A stretch of 38,862 bases of DNA from assembly GCA_905480355.1 (NCBI GenBank), contig CAJQQA010000173.1:1-38862 (forward strand). The letters run 5' to 3'. Below are positions 26,469 to 36,098 of this stretch, in pieces. A program made the position numbers and the translations under genes. Position 1 is the first letter of the stretch. Each line of letters starts with the position of its first letter. Under the pieces are notes generated by a model. It saw only the letters and a program-made list of their open reading frames with translations, was not told where the DNA came from and made no database searches. This DNA is from an uncultured Flavobacteriales bacterium (GTDB taxonomy: Bacteria > Bacteroidota > Bacteroidia > Flavobacteriales_D > Crocinitomicaceae).

Positions 26469-28520
26469 TTATTTGCTCTGATCTATTTTTTTGACCATTG
26501 TCAAAATCGTAGCTAACGCAACAGTTTCTCCTGTTTCGTCATACATGTCGACTAAGAATTTCACAATCCCTTTAGCAATATCATCTTCATCCTTTTTTTC
26601 TTGATCTATTTTCTCTTTCACCGTAAAGCGAACACCAATTGTAGCGCCAGGATATACGGGTTTTGTAAATCTCGCTTCTTCTACTCCATAATTCAATAAA
26701 ACTGGTCCTTTCTTTGGGTCAACGAATAAGCCCGCTGCTTTTGATAATAAGAAGTAACCATGAGCAACACGTTGTTCGAAAACGGTACCTTCCAAAGATG
26801 TAGCATCCATGTGAGCGTAAAAATTATCACCCGAAACATTCGCAAAATTAACGATGTCTGCGTCCGTTACTGTATGTTTATGTGTAAAAACTGTATCTCC
26901 TATATTTAATTCTTCAAAATGCTGTCTAAATACATGAGGGACTGCTTCCGGCATTTCTGCTCCTACTTGAAATTGTTCTGTAATTTTCGTAATTGTCGTT
27001 GGGTGACCTTGAATTGCAGTACGTTGCATGTAATGCATGACACCACGTTTTCCTCCCATTTCTTCACCTCCACCAGCACGACCAGGACCACCATGTGTCA
27101 ATAATGGCATTGGAGAACCATGTCCTGTACTTTCTTTCGCACAATCTTTATTCAAAACAAGTATTCTACCGTGCATGCTCGCTGCATTGATTACAAATTC
27201 CTTTGCTTCATCATCATTTGGTGTAACGATAGATGAAACCAATGACCCTTTCCCCATTCTTGCCAACTCTATAGCATCGTCCATGTTTTTGTATGGCATA
27301 ATGGTTGAAACTGGTCCAAATGCCTCTACATTATGAACGTCTGTATTAATATATGGCTGATCATTTCTAAACAAAATCGGAGCGAAAAAAGCTCCTTTAT
27401 CCTTGTCTGCTCCTGTTACCTCAAATTCATCTAAATCTCCAAAAACTATATTTTGGGACTTGGCCAATAATTCAACACTTTCACGGACTCTTTCTACTTG
27501 AATTCTAGTTGCTAGTGCACCCATACGAACACCTTCTTGACTAGGGTCACCAATCACTGTCGTTTTCAAACGTGCAGCAATTCCATTCTGTACCTCTTCA
27601 ATCAAATTTTCAGGAACAATAATTCTTCGAACAGCTGTACACTTTTGCCCTGCTTTTACCGTGATTTCCTTTACTGTTTCTTTAATGAAGAGTTTAAATT
27701 CTTCTGTATCGGGTGTTGCATGTTCTCCCAATATCGTTGCGTTCAATGAATCTGCTTCAAGGTTGAATGGAACACTCTCTTCCAATATTCGAGGCAATCC
27801 TTTGAGTAATTTTCCAGTTTTTGCGCTTCCTGTAAATGTAACAACATCCTCCGAGGTAACGTGATCAATAACACCACGACCAAGTCCACAAATCAATTGC
27901 AAAGAGCCTTCGGGTAATATTTTCGATGCGATAATATCGCGCACCATAACTTCTGTTAAAAAGCATGTATATTCAGAGGGCTTAACGATTGCTGGAACGC
28001 CGGCCATTAAATTCACTGCTATTTTCTCAAGCATTCCCCAGATTGGGAAGTTAAATGCGTTAATATGCACTGCAACTCCACGTTTAGGCACCATTATGTG
28101 ATGGCCAATAAATGTTCCTTCTTTTGACATTGGAGCAGCTACTCCATCGACGTTATATGGTAAATCAGGAAACTGTCTTCTTAAAGATGCATTTGCAAAT
28201 AAATTCCCTATTCCACCTTCAATATCTATCCATGAATCTACTTTTGTAGCTCCTGTCCATGCACTAACCTCGTAATATTTTCTTTTTTTATCAAGCAAAT
28301 GAAAAGCCAATGCTTTTAGCATTCTCCCCCTTTCTTGAAAAGTCATTTTACGTAATTTATCTCCACCTGTTCTTCTCCCATAATCAAGAATAGCCTCATA
28401 ATTAAGACCTGCACTTGATACTTCTCCAATTTTATCTCCACTAATTGCATTGAATAAATCTAGTTCACTTTCACCTCCATCTATCCAATGACCTTGAACA
28501 TAATTTTGATATCGTTTCAT
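26469..28520 (-). CDS. paaZ: Bifunctional PaaZ-type aldehyde dehydrogenase / MaoC-like enoyl-CoA hydratase (phenylacetate degradation)
   Basis: N-terminal ALDH (VNLMAGVPAIVKPSEYTCFLTEVMVRDII, DVVTFTGSAKTGKLL, VKAGQKCTAVRRIIVPE). C-terminal MaoC hotdog (FANVSGDNFYAHMDATSLEGTVFEQRVAHGYFLLSKAAGLFVDP). 683 aa. Confidence 0.95.
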   Translation of the reverse strand: MKRYQNYVQGHWIDGGESELDLFNAISGDKIGEVSSAGLNYEAILDYGRRTGGDKLRKMTFQERGRMLKALAFHLLDKKRKYYEVSAWTGATKVDSWIDIEGGIGNLFANASLRRQFPDLPYNVDGVAAPMSKEGTFIGHHIMVPKRGVAVHINAFNFPIWGMLEKIAVNLMAGVPAIVKPSEYTCFLTEVMVRDIIASKILPEGSLQLICGLGRGVIDHVTSEDVVTFTGSAKTGKLLKGLPRILEESVPFNLEADSLNATILGEHATPDTEEFKLFIKETVKEITVKAGQKCTAVRRIIVPENLIEEVQNGIAARLKTTVIGDPSQEGVRMGALATRIQVERVRESVELLAKSQNIVFGDLDEFEVTGADKDKGAFFAPILFRNDQPYINTDVHNVEAFGPVSTIMPYKNMDDAIELARMGKGSLVSSIVTPNDDEAKEFVINAASMHGRILVLNKDCAKESTGHGSPMPLLTHGGPGRAGGGEEMGGKRGVMHYMQRTAIQGHPTTITKITEQFQVGAEMPEAVPHVFRQHFEELNIGDTVFTHKHTVTDADIVNFANVSGDNFYAHMDATSLEGTVFEQRVAHGYFLLSKAAGLFVDPKKGPVLLNYGVEEARFTKPVYPGATIGVRFTVKEKIDQEKKDEDDIAKGIVKFLVDMYDETGETVALATILTMVKKIDQSK

Positions 28521-28559
28521 TATTTCCTAATTTTATTATCGCAAGATAACGATTATTCC

Positions 28560-28985
28560 ATGACCACTGAAAAAGAGGATGTAAACATGTTTCATGCTCC
28601 ATTAATTGCAGAACTAATAAATGATGATATCATCTATCGTATTTATGAAAATCGAATTTATCATGTAATCGTTCCTCCACACATTACTATTGATATGAAC
28701 TTCGTGAATGTTGGCTATGCATTTATAGAAAAACATGGCGGCGGAAGATTTTATAACATTTATCAGTTTTCCTCTTTTTCAGACATTGAACCAGAAATCA
28801 GAAGCTGGGCAACGAATGAAAACGGAAACAGAAATACCCATTCAGACGCTTTAGTAATTGCTTCTTTGCCACAAAAAATATTAGTTGATTTTTACTTGAA
28901 GTTTAATCGCCCGAAGCAGCCAACAGGAGTTTTCTATTCTTTGGAAAAAGCAATAGCTTGGACAATAAAAAAAATTGAAGACTAG
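28560..28985 (+). CDS. Hypothetical protein, possibly STAS/SpoIIAA-like domain (ORF listed from 28488; ATG at 28560)
   Basis: MTTEKEDVNMFHAPLIAELINDDIIYRIYENRIYHVIVPPHITIDMNFVNVGYAFIEKHGGGRFYNIYQFSSF... The earlier start would overlap the divergent paaZ start. Confidence 0.65.
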   Translation: MTTEKEDVNMFHAPLIAELINDDIIYRIYENRIYHVIVPPHITIDMNFVNVGYAFIEKHGGGRFYNIYQFSSFSDIEPEIRSWATNENGNRNTHSDALVIASLPQKILVDFYLKFNRPKQPTGVFYSLEKAIAWTIKKIED

Positions 28986-29977
28986 ACGACTAATTTGAAT
29001 TCATCAGCGTTTTGCTTGATCCAATCCAATGTTTCGTAAATTTCTGCTAAATCAAAAGAAGTCACCAACTTCATTCTGTATTCCTTAAAATGGGATATTC
29101 CTTTAAAGTAATTGGTGTAGTGACGTTTCATTTCAGCGACTCCTAATGTTTCACCTTTCCATTTCACACTCATTTCAACATGCTCTAAACATGCATCAAC
29201 GCGATCAGAGATGCTTGGTTTAGGCAAAATTTTACCCGTCGCAACGAAATGTTTTATCTCGTTGAATATCCATGGATTTCCAATGCTTGCACGGCCAACC
29301 ATTACACCGTCTACGTTGTATTTAACCTTGTATTCAAGCGCTTTTTGAGGCGTATCAATGTCGCCATTACCAAATACGGGGATTTTAATTCGTGGATTAT
29401 CCTTCACCGCAGCGATTAAGCTCCAATCAGCTTCTCCCTTGTACATTTGTTTCCGTGTTCTACCATGAATTGAAATTGCTTCAATACCAACGTCCTGAAG
29501 TCTTTCTGCTACTTCAACAATGTATTTTGAGTCTTCGTCCCAACCTAATCGGGTTTTGACAGTAACTGGTAATTTTGTGGATTTTACAATTTCCCTGGTC
29601 ATTTTAACCATTTTTGGAATGTCTTGGAGGATTCCTGCGCCTGCGCCTTTACATGCCACTTTTTTTACTGGACAACCATAGTTGATATCAATAATATCAG
29701 GATTGGCTTGCTCTGTTAATTCAGTAGCACGCTTCATGCTTTCAATATCGTAACCAAAAATTTGGATCCCAATTGGGCGTTCATATTCAAAAATATCAAG
29801 TTTTTGAACACTTTTTGCAGCATCACGAATTAGGCCTTCTGACGATATAAATTCTGTGTACATCAAATCAGCGCCATACCTTTTACAAAGCGCTCGAAAA
29901 GGAGGATCACTCACATCTTCCATTGGTGCGAGAAGCAATGGGAAGTCACCTAATTCTATGTCACGTATTTTTGCCAT
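28982..29977 (-). CDS. dusB: tRNA-dihydrouridine synthase
   Basis: LLLAPMEDVSDPPFRALCKRYGADLMYTEFISSEGLIRDA, IDINYGCPVKKVACKGAGAGILQDIP, KTRLGWDED, ISIHGRTRKQMYKGEADW, VFGNGDIDTPQKA, VMVGRASIGNPWIF. Confidence 0.97.
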   Translation of the reverse strand: MAKIRDIELGDFPLLLAPMEDVSDPPFRALCKRYGADLMYTEFISSEGLIRDAAKSVQKLDIFEYERPIGIQIFGYDIESMKRATELTEQANPDIIDINYGCPVKKVACKGAGAGILQDIPKMVKMTREIVKSTKLPVTVKTRLGWDEDSKYIVEVAERLQDVGIEAISIHGRTRKQMYKGEADWSLIAAVKDNPRIKIPVFGNGDIDTPQKALEYKVKYNVDGVMVGRASIGNPWIFNEIKHFVATGKILPKPSISDRVDACLEHVEMSVKWKGETLGVAEMKRHYTNYFKGISHFKEYRMKLVTSFDLAEIYETLDWIKQNADEFKLVV

Positions 29978-30051
29978 GGTGCAAAGATAAGACGATTTAG
30001 GGATAAAAAAATAAGGGAGTGAAAAATTGATTGGTCATAACGGATTTTCTA

Positions 30052-30118
30052 AAAAAGAGTGAAAAGCAGCTGTTTTTCGTAAAAAATGATTGATTTTTGC
30101 GGTTTTACAGCTCTTTTT
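30052..30118 (-). terminator. Possible terminator/structured region between DUF1456 gene and dusB
   Basis: AAAAAGAG (30052-30059) complementary to CTCTTTTT (30111-30118); AGCTGT (30068-30073) complementary to ACAGCT (30107-30112). On the minus strand the structure is followed by a T-rich stretch. Confidence 0.3.
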
Positions 30119-30245
30119 ATAAGAAAATCGATGATTCTTGGAAAATGAAAGGCTGCTAAAACTCTTCTAAAATTCATTAACATCTCTTTTCTTAAGTCAC
30201 TATCGTGGATAGAATACAAGCACAAATGAAATCAAAAAGGGTAAA

Positions 30246-30497
30246 TTAATCTTTCTTCACAGGGCGTTTATCTTCTCTAACACCTCTTTTGTGAATAATT
30301 AAACCATTCAAAAAGTTACGGAGAATTTGATCTTGACATTCCATGTATTTCGGATGATCTTCATTTCTAAAGAAAGCTCCAAGTTCACTTTTACTAATTC
30401 TAAAGTCAACGAGTTTCAATACCTCTACAATATCATCGTCCCGCATTTTTAATGCTACTCTTAACTTCTTTAATATGTCGTTGTTTGTTAATGCCAT
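30246..30497 (-). CDS. DUF1456 (YehS-like) protein, single-unit short form
   Basis: TNNDILKKLRVALKMRDDDIVEVLKLVDFRISKSELGAFFRNEDHPKYMECQDQILRNFLNGLIIHKRG. Confidence 0.9.
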   Translation of the reverse strand: MALTNNDILKKLRVALKMRDDDIVEVLKLVDFRISKSELGAFFRNEDHPKYMECQDQILRNFLNGLIIHKRGVREDKRPVKKD

Positions 30498-30503
30498 AAT
30501 TTT

Positions 30504-33179
30504 CTATTCAATAATAAAATCTTCATTCTCTTCTTTTTCCTTTTTTGCTTGCTGCTTCATTTTCTCAAGCCATCTGGTCATTTTCGTGTCTCGTTTCGGT
30601 TCCTTATTTTCAATAATTGTGTCAATCGATTTTAATGGATCAAATTCAATTATTAATTCTTCTTTCGGAACAACTTCTTTAATGTATTGTTTAACAGTTG
30701 TGTCATTCTTAAACAATCCAAATTCTGATTTTAGAATTGACTTCGCATTTTTCTTTTCTTCGGCTCTATTTTCTTTCGCTTGTTCTTTCCGTGATTCTTT
30801 ATCCCATTCAATTGTTGGACTGTCTAGTTCACCATACATTCTTAAGTAAACTCTTAAACCTGAGTCATCATCAATTATTTCTCCAAATTCACTTTCTTGT
30901 TTTTTCTTCAAATCTCTAAATCTAAAACCAAAACGGTAATCAATCACATTTTCGAAGGTATGTTTACCTGAGACCTCTAAACTAAGCGCATTTGAATTGA
31001 TTGACATATTCGGAATGGTCAAAACTCCTCGCTGAATAATAATTGTGTTTTTTAGCTGATCGAAGCGAAGGTCACTTAACTTGCGACTAAACAATGTAAT
31101 ATTTTCTTTTCCTAAAACAGACTTCATTCGGGTGTCACTTAAGCTTGAGATAATCTCATTGAATGCTTGCACATTTTTTAGTCGGCCGTTGTCAATTTGT
31201 AAATCAATTGTAGATCGAATTGCATTTGAAATAATTCCTGAGCGTAGGTCAAAAGGTGCTTCAAACGAGACATTTGCCTGAGCAACTCCTTCGATGTTAT
31301 CACTTGTTATAACCTCTTGCTTAAAATCATCCCATTCTCTAAACAGCTTCGTAAAGTTGATATTTTTAGAGACTAAATGACTTGTCACATAAAAAATTTC
31401 TGGAGAAGTTTCTTCTATTCTCAATGAACCTAAAACATCAGCTCCACCATTTACCAAGGAAACTCTAGGGAAATTAATTGTTCGTCCGATAATGGTCATG
31501 TTGCCTCGGATACTTTCAAATAGATGTTCTTCATAATTCAAAGCTTTCACATCTAAGTAAACTTTCCCATTAATGTTAGCTGGAATTATAAAAGCTCGTT
31601 CCCTTTTAATCTTAGCTTGTTTTGTATCCGAACCTAAGTCTTGCATGTTTATTCGATTACTTCTAATTTCTAAGTTTGCATTTAGGTTTCCTTTTCCACT
31701 AAAATAATCGACAATTTCTTTGAATACTCCATTAATTTCAAAGTCCGATGTTCCTATTTTCATCGAAACATTGTCGAAGCCTGCTTCATTGTTTCGGAGG
31801 TAAACTTTCCCATTAACGGAAGAGAATACACGCTTATCATCGATCATTTGGGCATTGATGCCGTTCAGTTTTACTGTTCCTTCGCATTTATCTATGACAA
31901 AATTAAATGTGCCAGCTCCTTTGGGTTTCCCTTGTACAAGAAAATTAGAATGAACATTAACTGTTCCCGAGAGATTATCAACGTTAGGAATAGAAAATAA
32001 CGCATGTATAACCGATAGATCAAGTAATCCATCTGCATTACCATCAAACACAGGGTTATTAAACTTCGTCAATGTCAAATTACCTCGAAACGGCCCTCCT
32101 TTAGTATGAAACGAAATGTTTTTCAAGATCAAGCGCTCATTTTTTGGACCTTTTAGATTGGAATAATTGCCCTCAAGTTTAATTTTATTCAACGAAATTT
32201 TTGACGATGGAATTCTTAAGTTTCCGCTTTTCAAACCAAAAGAACAATCGATAAGAACAGGATAATTTCTCTTTTCTGGACTTTTTATATTCAAATCAAA
32301 CAAAAGCACACCTTGTCCCTCAAACTTTTTTACCGCTCCTGTTCCGTTGACCGATAACTTATTTGCAACATCTCTAATATTTAAGTTCTTTGCGTTTAAA
32401 TTAAAGTCAAAATCTCCTTTTACTACTTCACCACTAAAATTAAAGGGCAATTCAGAAATATAAATAATCGATCCAGGTATACTTACGGTACTTGAATCCG
32501 TATTTACCTGAACAGAAATAGTCAATTGCGCTGGTTGGTTCGAGACTAAAGTAACCTCACCACTCTTCGCTTCAATAATTTGAAGATCAGCACTCGCCTT
32601 TGTTGTAAACACTTTTGCGCTCAGTTCTCCTTCAAGCCTCATCTCGTTGATTAAAGTACTGTATGTTTGATTTGTTTTATGATTTATATATGAATAAGTA
32701 AATGACGTAAAATCGACAGATTCTAAATTCAAATCAAATGCTTCAGATTTTGTAGAGTCAGTCTGCTCTTTAAGGATATCATAATTAATTAATCCGTCTT
32801 CACTGACTTTCATTTTAAAAGTCCCTTTGTTAATTTCTATAGATTCGACAGTATAATTCTCTTGCCATAAATTCATAGGATTGAACTTGAAACGAATTTT
32901 CTCTGAATATAATAAAGTGTCTAATTCCGTTGAAGATTCATAGCTGTCTTGAATGAAAACATGATCAAAGTCAACGGAAAGATTTGGAAAAGAACCCCAA
33001 AATGCTAAATCAACATTGCTAACTTCTACCTTTGCTTTCATGTGTTTGTTGACTTCACCAATAACAGCATTACAAATATCGTCTTTGTATAGGTAGAGCA
33101 AAAGGCTGATGAGAAAAAATAAAACCACAAGGATGCTAACCATCCATTTAAGTGCTTTAATAATTCTTCTCTTCCACAT
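30504..33179 (-). CDS. AsmA-like C-terminal-region protein, 891 aa
   Basis: N-terminal TM, then beta-rich AsmA-like sequence (VEVSNVDLAFWGSFPNLSVDFDHVFIQD; IDLQIDNGRLKNVQAFNEIISSLSDTRMKSVL; DYRFGFRFRDL). Confidence 0.87.
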   Translation of the reverse strand: MWKRRIIKALKWMVSILVVLFFLISLLLYLYKDDICNAVIGEVNKHMKAKVEVSNVDLAFWGSFPNLSVDFDHVFIQDSYESSTELDTLLYSEKIRFKFNPMNLWQENYTVESIEINKGTFKMKVSEDGLINYDILKEQTDSTKSEAFDLNLESVDFTSFTYSYINHKTNQTYSTLINEMRLEGELSAKVFTTKASADLQIIEAKSGEVTLVSNQPAQLTISVQVNTDSSTVSIPGSIIYISELPFNFSGEVVKGDFDFNLNAKNLNIRDVANKLSVNGTGAVKKFEGQGVLLFDLNIKSPEKRNYPVLIDCSFGLKSGNLRIPSSKISLNKIKLEGNYSNLKGPKNERLILKNISFHTKGGPFRGNLTLTKFNNPVFDGNADGLLDLSVIHALFSIPNVDNLSGTVNVHSNFLVQGKPKGAGTFNFVIDKCEGTVKLNGINAQMIDDKRVFSSVNGKVYLRNNEAGFDNVSMKIGTSDFEINGVFKEIVDYFSGKGNLNANLEIRSNRINMQDLGSDTKQAKIKRERAFIIPANINGKVYLDVKALNYEEHLFESIRGNMTIIGRTINFPRVSLVNGGADVLGSLRIEETSPEIFYVTSHLVSKNINFTKLFREWDDFKQEVITSDNIEGVAQANVSFEAPFDLRSGIISNAIRSTIDLQIDNGRLKNVQAFNEIISSLSDTRMKSVLGKENITLFSRKLSDLRFDQLKNTIIIQRGVLTIPNMSINSNALSLEVSGKHTFENVIDYRFGFRFRDLKKKQESEFGEIIDDDSGLRVYLRMYGELDSPTIEWDKESRKEQAKENRAEEKKNAKSILKSEFGLFKNDTTVKQYIKEVVPKEELIIEFDPLKSIDTIIENKEPKRDTKMTRWLEKMKQQAKKEKEENEDFIIE

Positions 33180-33376
33180 CTTACAAAATTATTCAATTTA
33201 GGACTTTATATAAGTCATTCCTCTTTACTTATTAACGAAGTTATGTGGGGTTTTGTTACTTAAGAGCGGCTTGAAATTAAAAGGTTTTTGCCAAAAAAGG
33301 TGAAATCCCATAAAATAATTTAACTCTTCACGACAAAATTCAAAGATTACAGCGGAGTTAAATCATAAGTTTATCT

Positions 33377-33384
33377 TATCTTTG
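33377..33384 (+). promoter_or_regulatory. Candidate -7 element TATCTTTG
   Basis: TAnnTTTG match 22 nt upstream of the ATG at 33407; no clear -33 box seen. Confidence 0.35.
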
Positions 33385-33406
33385 CGGTCAGTTTTAAAAC
33401 AAAAAA

Positions 33407-34360
33407 ATGAGCTTATTAACAGTAGGGTCAGTTGCATTTGATGCAATTGAAACACCATTTGGAAAAACGGATAAAATAATTGGTGGAGCAGGCACTTATA
33501 TCGCTTTAGCTGCATCTTTTTATGGTATTGATCAAAAAATTATTTCTGTTGTTGGAGAAGATTTTCCAAAGGCAATGCTGGATCAATTAGAATCTAGAAA
33601 AGTCAACATTGAAGGATTACAAATAAAGCAAGGAGAAAAAACATTTTTCTGGTCTGGAAAATATCACAATGACATGAACTCGCGTGATACTCTGGTTACG
33701 GAATTGAATGTTTTGGAGAATTTTGATCCAATAGTTCCTGAAAGTTATCAAAATGCCGATTTTCTAATGCTTGGGAATTTAAGTCCGCAAGTACAAAGCA
33801 CGGTCATTGAACGCATGAAAAACCGTCCTAAGTTAATTGCCATGGATACCATGAATTTTTGGATGGATATTGCTATGGATGATTTGAAAAAGACGATTTC
33901 TATGGTTGACTTGTTAATCATCAATGATGAAGAAGCACGACAATTATCAGGAGAATATTCACTTGTGAAGGCTTCTAAGATTATCCGTAACATGGGACCA
34001 AAATTCCTTATCATTAAGAAAGGTGAACACGGCGCATTACTATTTCATGGAGAAAAATTATTTTACGCTCCTGCATTGCCATTAGAAGAGGTTTTCGATC
34101 CAACTGGAGCCGGAGATACTTTTGCTGGCGGTTTTATGGGCTACTTGGCAAGCACGAATGATATCTCTTTTGACAATATGAAAAGAGCAATCATCAATGG
34201 TTCTGCATTGGCTTCATTCTGTTGCGAAAAATTTGGAACAGAAAGATTAACAATGATTACAGAACAAGATCTTACTAAACGTATTGAAGAATTTGTTTCT
34301 TTAGCGAATTTTGACATTGTCACTTCGACAAGCTCAACGCAAAGACAAACAGTAAGTTAA
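33407..34360 (+). CDS. PfkB-family carbohydrate kinase
   Basis: GGAGTYIALAASFYGIDQKIISVVGEDFP, LIINDEEARQLSG, FLIIKKGEHGALLF, FDPTGAGDTFAGGFMGYLAS. Confidence 0.95.
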   Translation: MSLLTVGSVAFDAIETPFGKTDKIIGGAGTYIALAASFYGIDQKIISVVGEDFPKAMLDQLESRKVNIEGLQIKQGEKTFFWSGKYHNDMNSRDTLVTELNVLENFDPIVPESYQNADFLMLGNLSPQVQSTVIERMKNRPKLIAMDTMNFWMDIAMDDLKKTISMVDLLIINDEEARQLSGEYSLVKASKIIRNMGPKFLIIKKGEHGALLFHGEKLFYAPALPLEEVFDPTGAGDTFAGGFMGYLASTNDISFDNMKRAIINGSALASFCCEKFGTERLTMITEQDLTKRIEEFVSLANFDIVTSTSSTQRQTVS

Positions 34361-34370
34361 ATATACCATC

Positions 34371-36098
34371 ATGGAAGAATTGAATTTTTTAGAAAGAATA
34401 CAAAAATTCGCTGACAGTGATGCGATTTTAAAAGAAGGCAGAGATGTAAATGAGCTTCGTGCAAAATTTGACGATTACATTCTAGAAGCAGAAAGAAAAA
34501 TTCAAGTTCAAGAGTTAGAAGAGAAAGAAAATTCAGAAGAAGTTGATTCAAGTATTTTGAAGAAAAAAACGGAAGAACTAGTGCAACTCAAAGACGGCTT
34601 CTATGAAATTTACAGTGTCTACAAGGAGAAGAAAAAACTACTCGTAGATGCTAAAAATAATTCTGAATCTGAGAATTTAAGTAAGAAAACTGCGTTGATA
34701 AAACGATTACAAGAAGTTGTTACAACTGAAGAAAACATTGGTTCTGCATTTGGCTCTTTGAAAGAAATCCAAGAGTCTTGGAAGGAAATTGGTGACATTC
34801 CTCGTGACAAACGTAATGATATACAGTCTGAATTTTCTCGATTAATCGAAGACTTTTTCTACAACATTAAAATATACAAGGATCTTAAAGATCACGATTT
34901 TCATAGAAACGCTCAACTAAAGACAGCACTTATTGAAGAGTTGAAAAAGTTGAATGAGATGAAGTCAATTAAAGAAGTGGAAACACAACTGAAAAAACTT
35001 CAAAATGATTGGAATGACATTGGTCCAGTACCAAATGAACAGTGGGAAACTTTAAAAGAAGGTTATTGGACTGAGGTTCGGTCAGTATACAACAAAGTCA
35101 ATCGTTTCTATGATGACCGACGTGTGAAAATGCTGGAGAACCTAGAAGTTAAAAAGGCCCTCCTTGAAGAAGTCATCATTTTATCTGCAAAAAGAGAAGA
35201 CTTAAAAGGCGCGAAAGAATGGGATGCCGTTACCAAAGATGTCCTTGCCATTCAAGCGAAATGGAAGACAGTTGGTTTTGGTCCGAAGAAAGAAAACGAT
35301 GTCATTTGGAAAAAATTTAGAGCACAGTGTGATGATTTTTTCAATGCTAAAAAAGAATTCTTCGGTGAGATTCAAGAAGTCTATAACGCACTTGCTGAGA
35401 AAAAGAAGGCACTTATTGAAAAAGTAAAAGCGCTCAAGAATTCTACAGAATGGAAAGATACTGCAGCAAAGTTGAAGCAATTCCAATCTCAATGGAAATT
35501 AATTGGACATTCGGGTGTTAAGCATGAACAAAAACTATGGAAAGAATTTCGTGGTGCTTGTGATGCTTTTTTCAATTCTAGACAGAATCATTTCGATGAA
35601 AAAGATGCGCAGAACGAGGCTAATTTAGTTTTAAAACAAGCCGTTCTTGCAAAAATTGAAAAGTACACGCCTTCTGAAGATAAAAAAGTGGTCATTGCAG
35701 AATTGAAAGAGCTTTCTAAGGCGTTTAATGCAATAGGACATGTTCCGATTAAACAAAAAGATGAGATTTTCACTGCATATAAAAAATTAATGGACGCACA
35801 TTATAAGTCTATTAAGCTAGAAGCAGCAGAGCAAGAGCAAATATTATTTGAAGCGAAAATAGATTTATTAAAAGGTAATTCTAATTCATTTAAACATTTT
35901 GATGATCTTAAATTTGACTTAAGAAAATCAATAGACATTCACAACAAAGAAATCACACAATTAGAAAACAATCTTGGTTTCTTTGCTAATAGTAAAGGTG
36001 CTGACTCCTTAAAAAAAGGAGTTGAAGATAAAGTTCGTGTTATCAAACAAAAGGTTGAAACAATAAAACAACAGTTAAAGATGATTCCAAATGAATAA
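34371..36098 (+). CDS. DUF349-repeat protein
   Basis: About five repeats of the form ...L..L...W..IG.VP......W..F....D.FF (ESWKEIGDIPRDKR, NDWNDIGPVPNEQ, AKWKTVGFGPKKEND, SQWKLIGHSGVKHEQ, KAFNAIGHVPIKQKD). Confidence 0.93.
   Translation: MEELNFLERIQKFADSDAILKEGRDVNELRAKFDDYILEAERKIQVQELEEKENSEEVDSSILKKKTEELVQLKDGFYEIYSVYKEKKKLLVDAKNNSESENLSKKTALIKRLQEVVTTEENIGSAFGSLKEIQESWKEIGDIPRDKRNDIQSEFSRLIEDFFYNIKIYKDLKDHDFHRNAQLKTALIEELKKLNEMKSIKEVETQLKKLQNDWNDIGPVPNEQWETLKEGYWTEVRSVYNKVNRFYDDRRVKMLENLEVKKALLEEVIILSAKREDLKGAKEWDAVTKDVLAIQAKWKTVGFGPKKENDVIWKKFRAQCDDFFNAKKEFFGEIQEVYNALAEKKKALIEKVKALKNSTEWKDTAAKLKQFQSQWKLIGHSGVKHEQKLWKEFRGACDAFFNSRQNHFDEKDAQNEANLVLKQAVLAKIEKYTPSEDKKVVIAELKELSKAFNAIGHVPIKQKDEIFTAYKKLMDAHYKSIKLEAAEQEQILFEAKIDLLKGNSNSFKHFDDLKFDLRKSIDIHNKEITQLENNLGFFANSKGADSLKKGVEDKVRVIKQKVETIKQQLKMIPNE

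Noticed and set aside
27037-27336. 99-aa plus-strand ORF in paaZ
   Set aside because: Antisense to the conserved ALDH domain.
30475-30849. 124-aa plus-strand Ser/Phe-rich ORF
   Set aside because: Antisense to the Lys/Glu-rich tail of the AsmA-like protein, which produces Ser/Phe-rich antisense frames.
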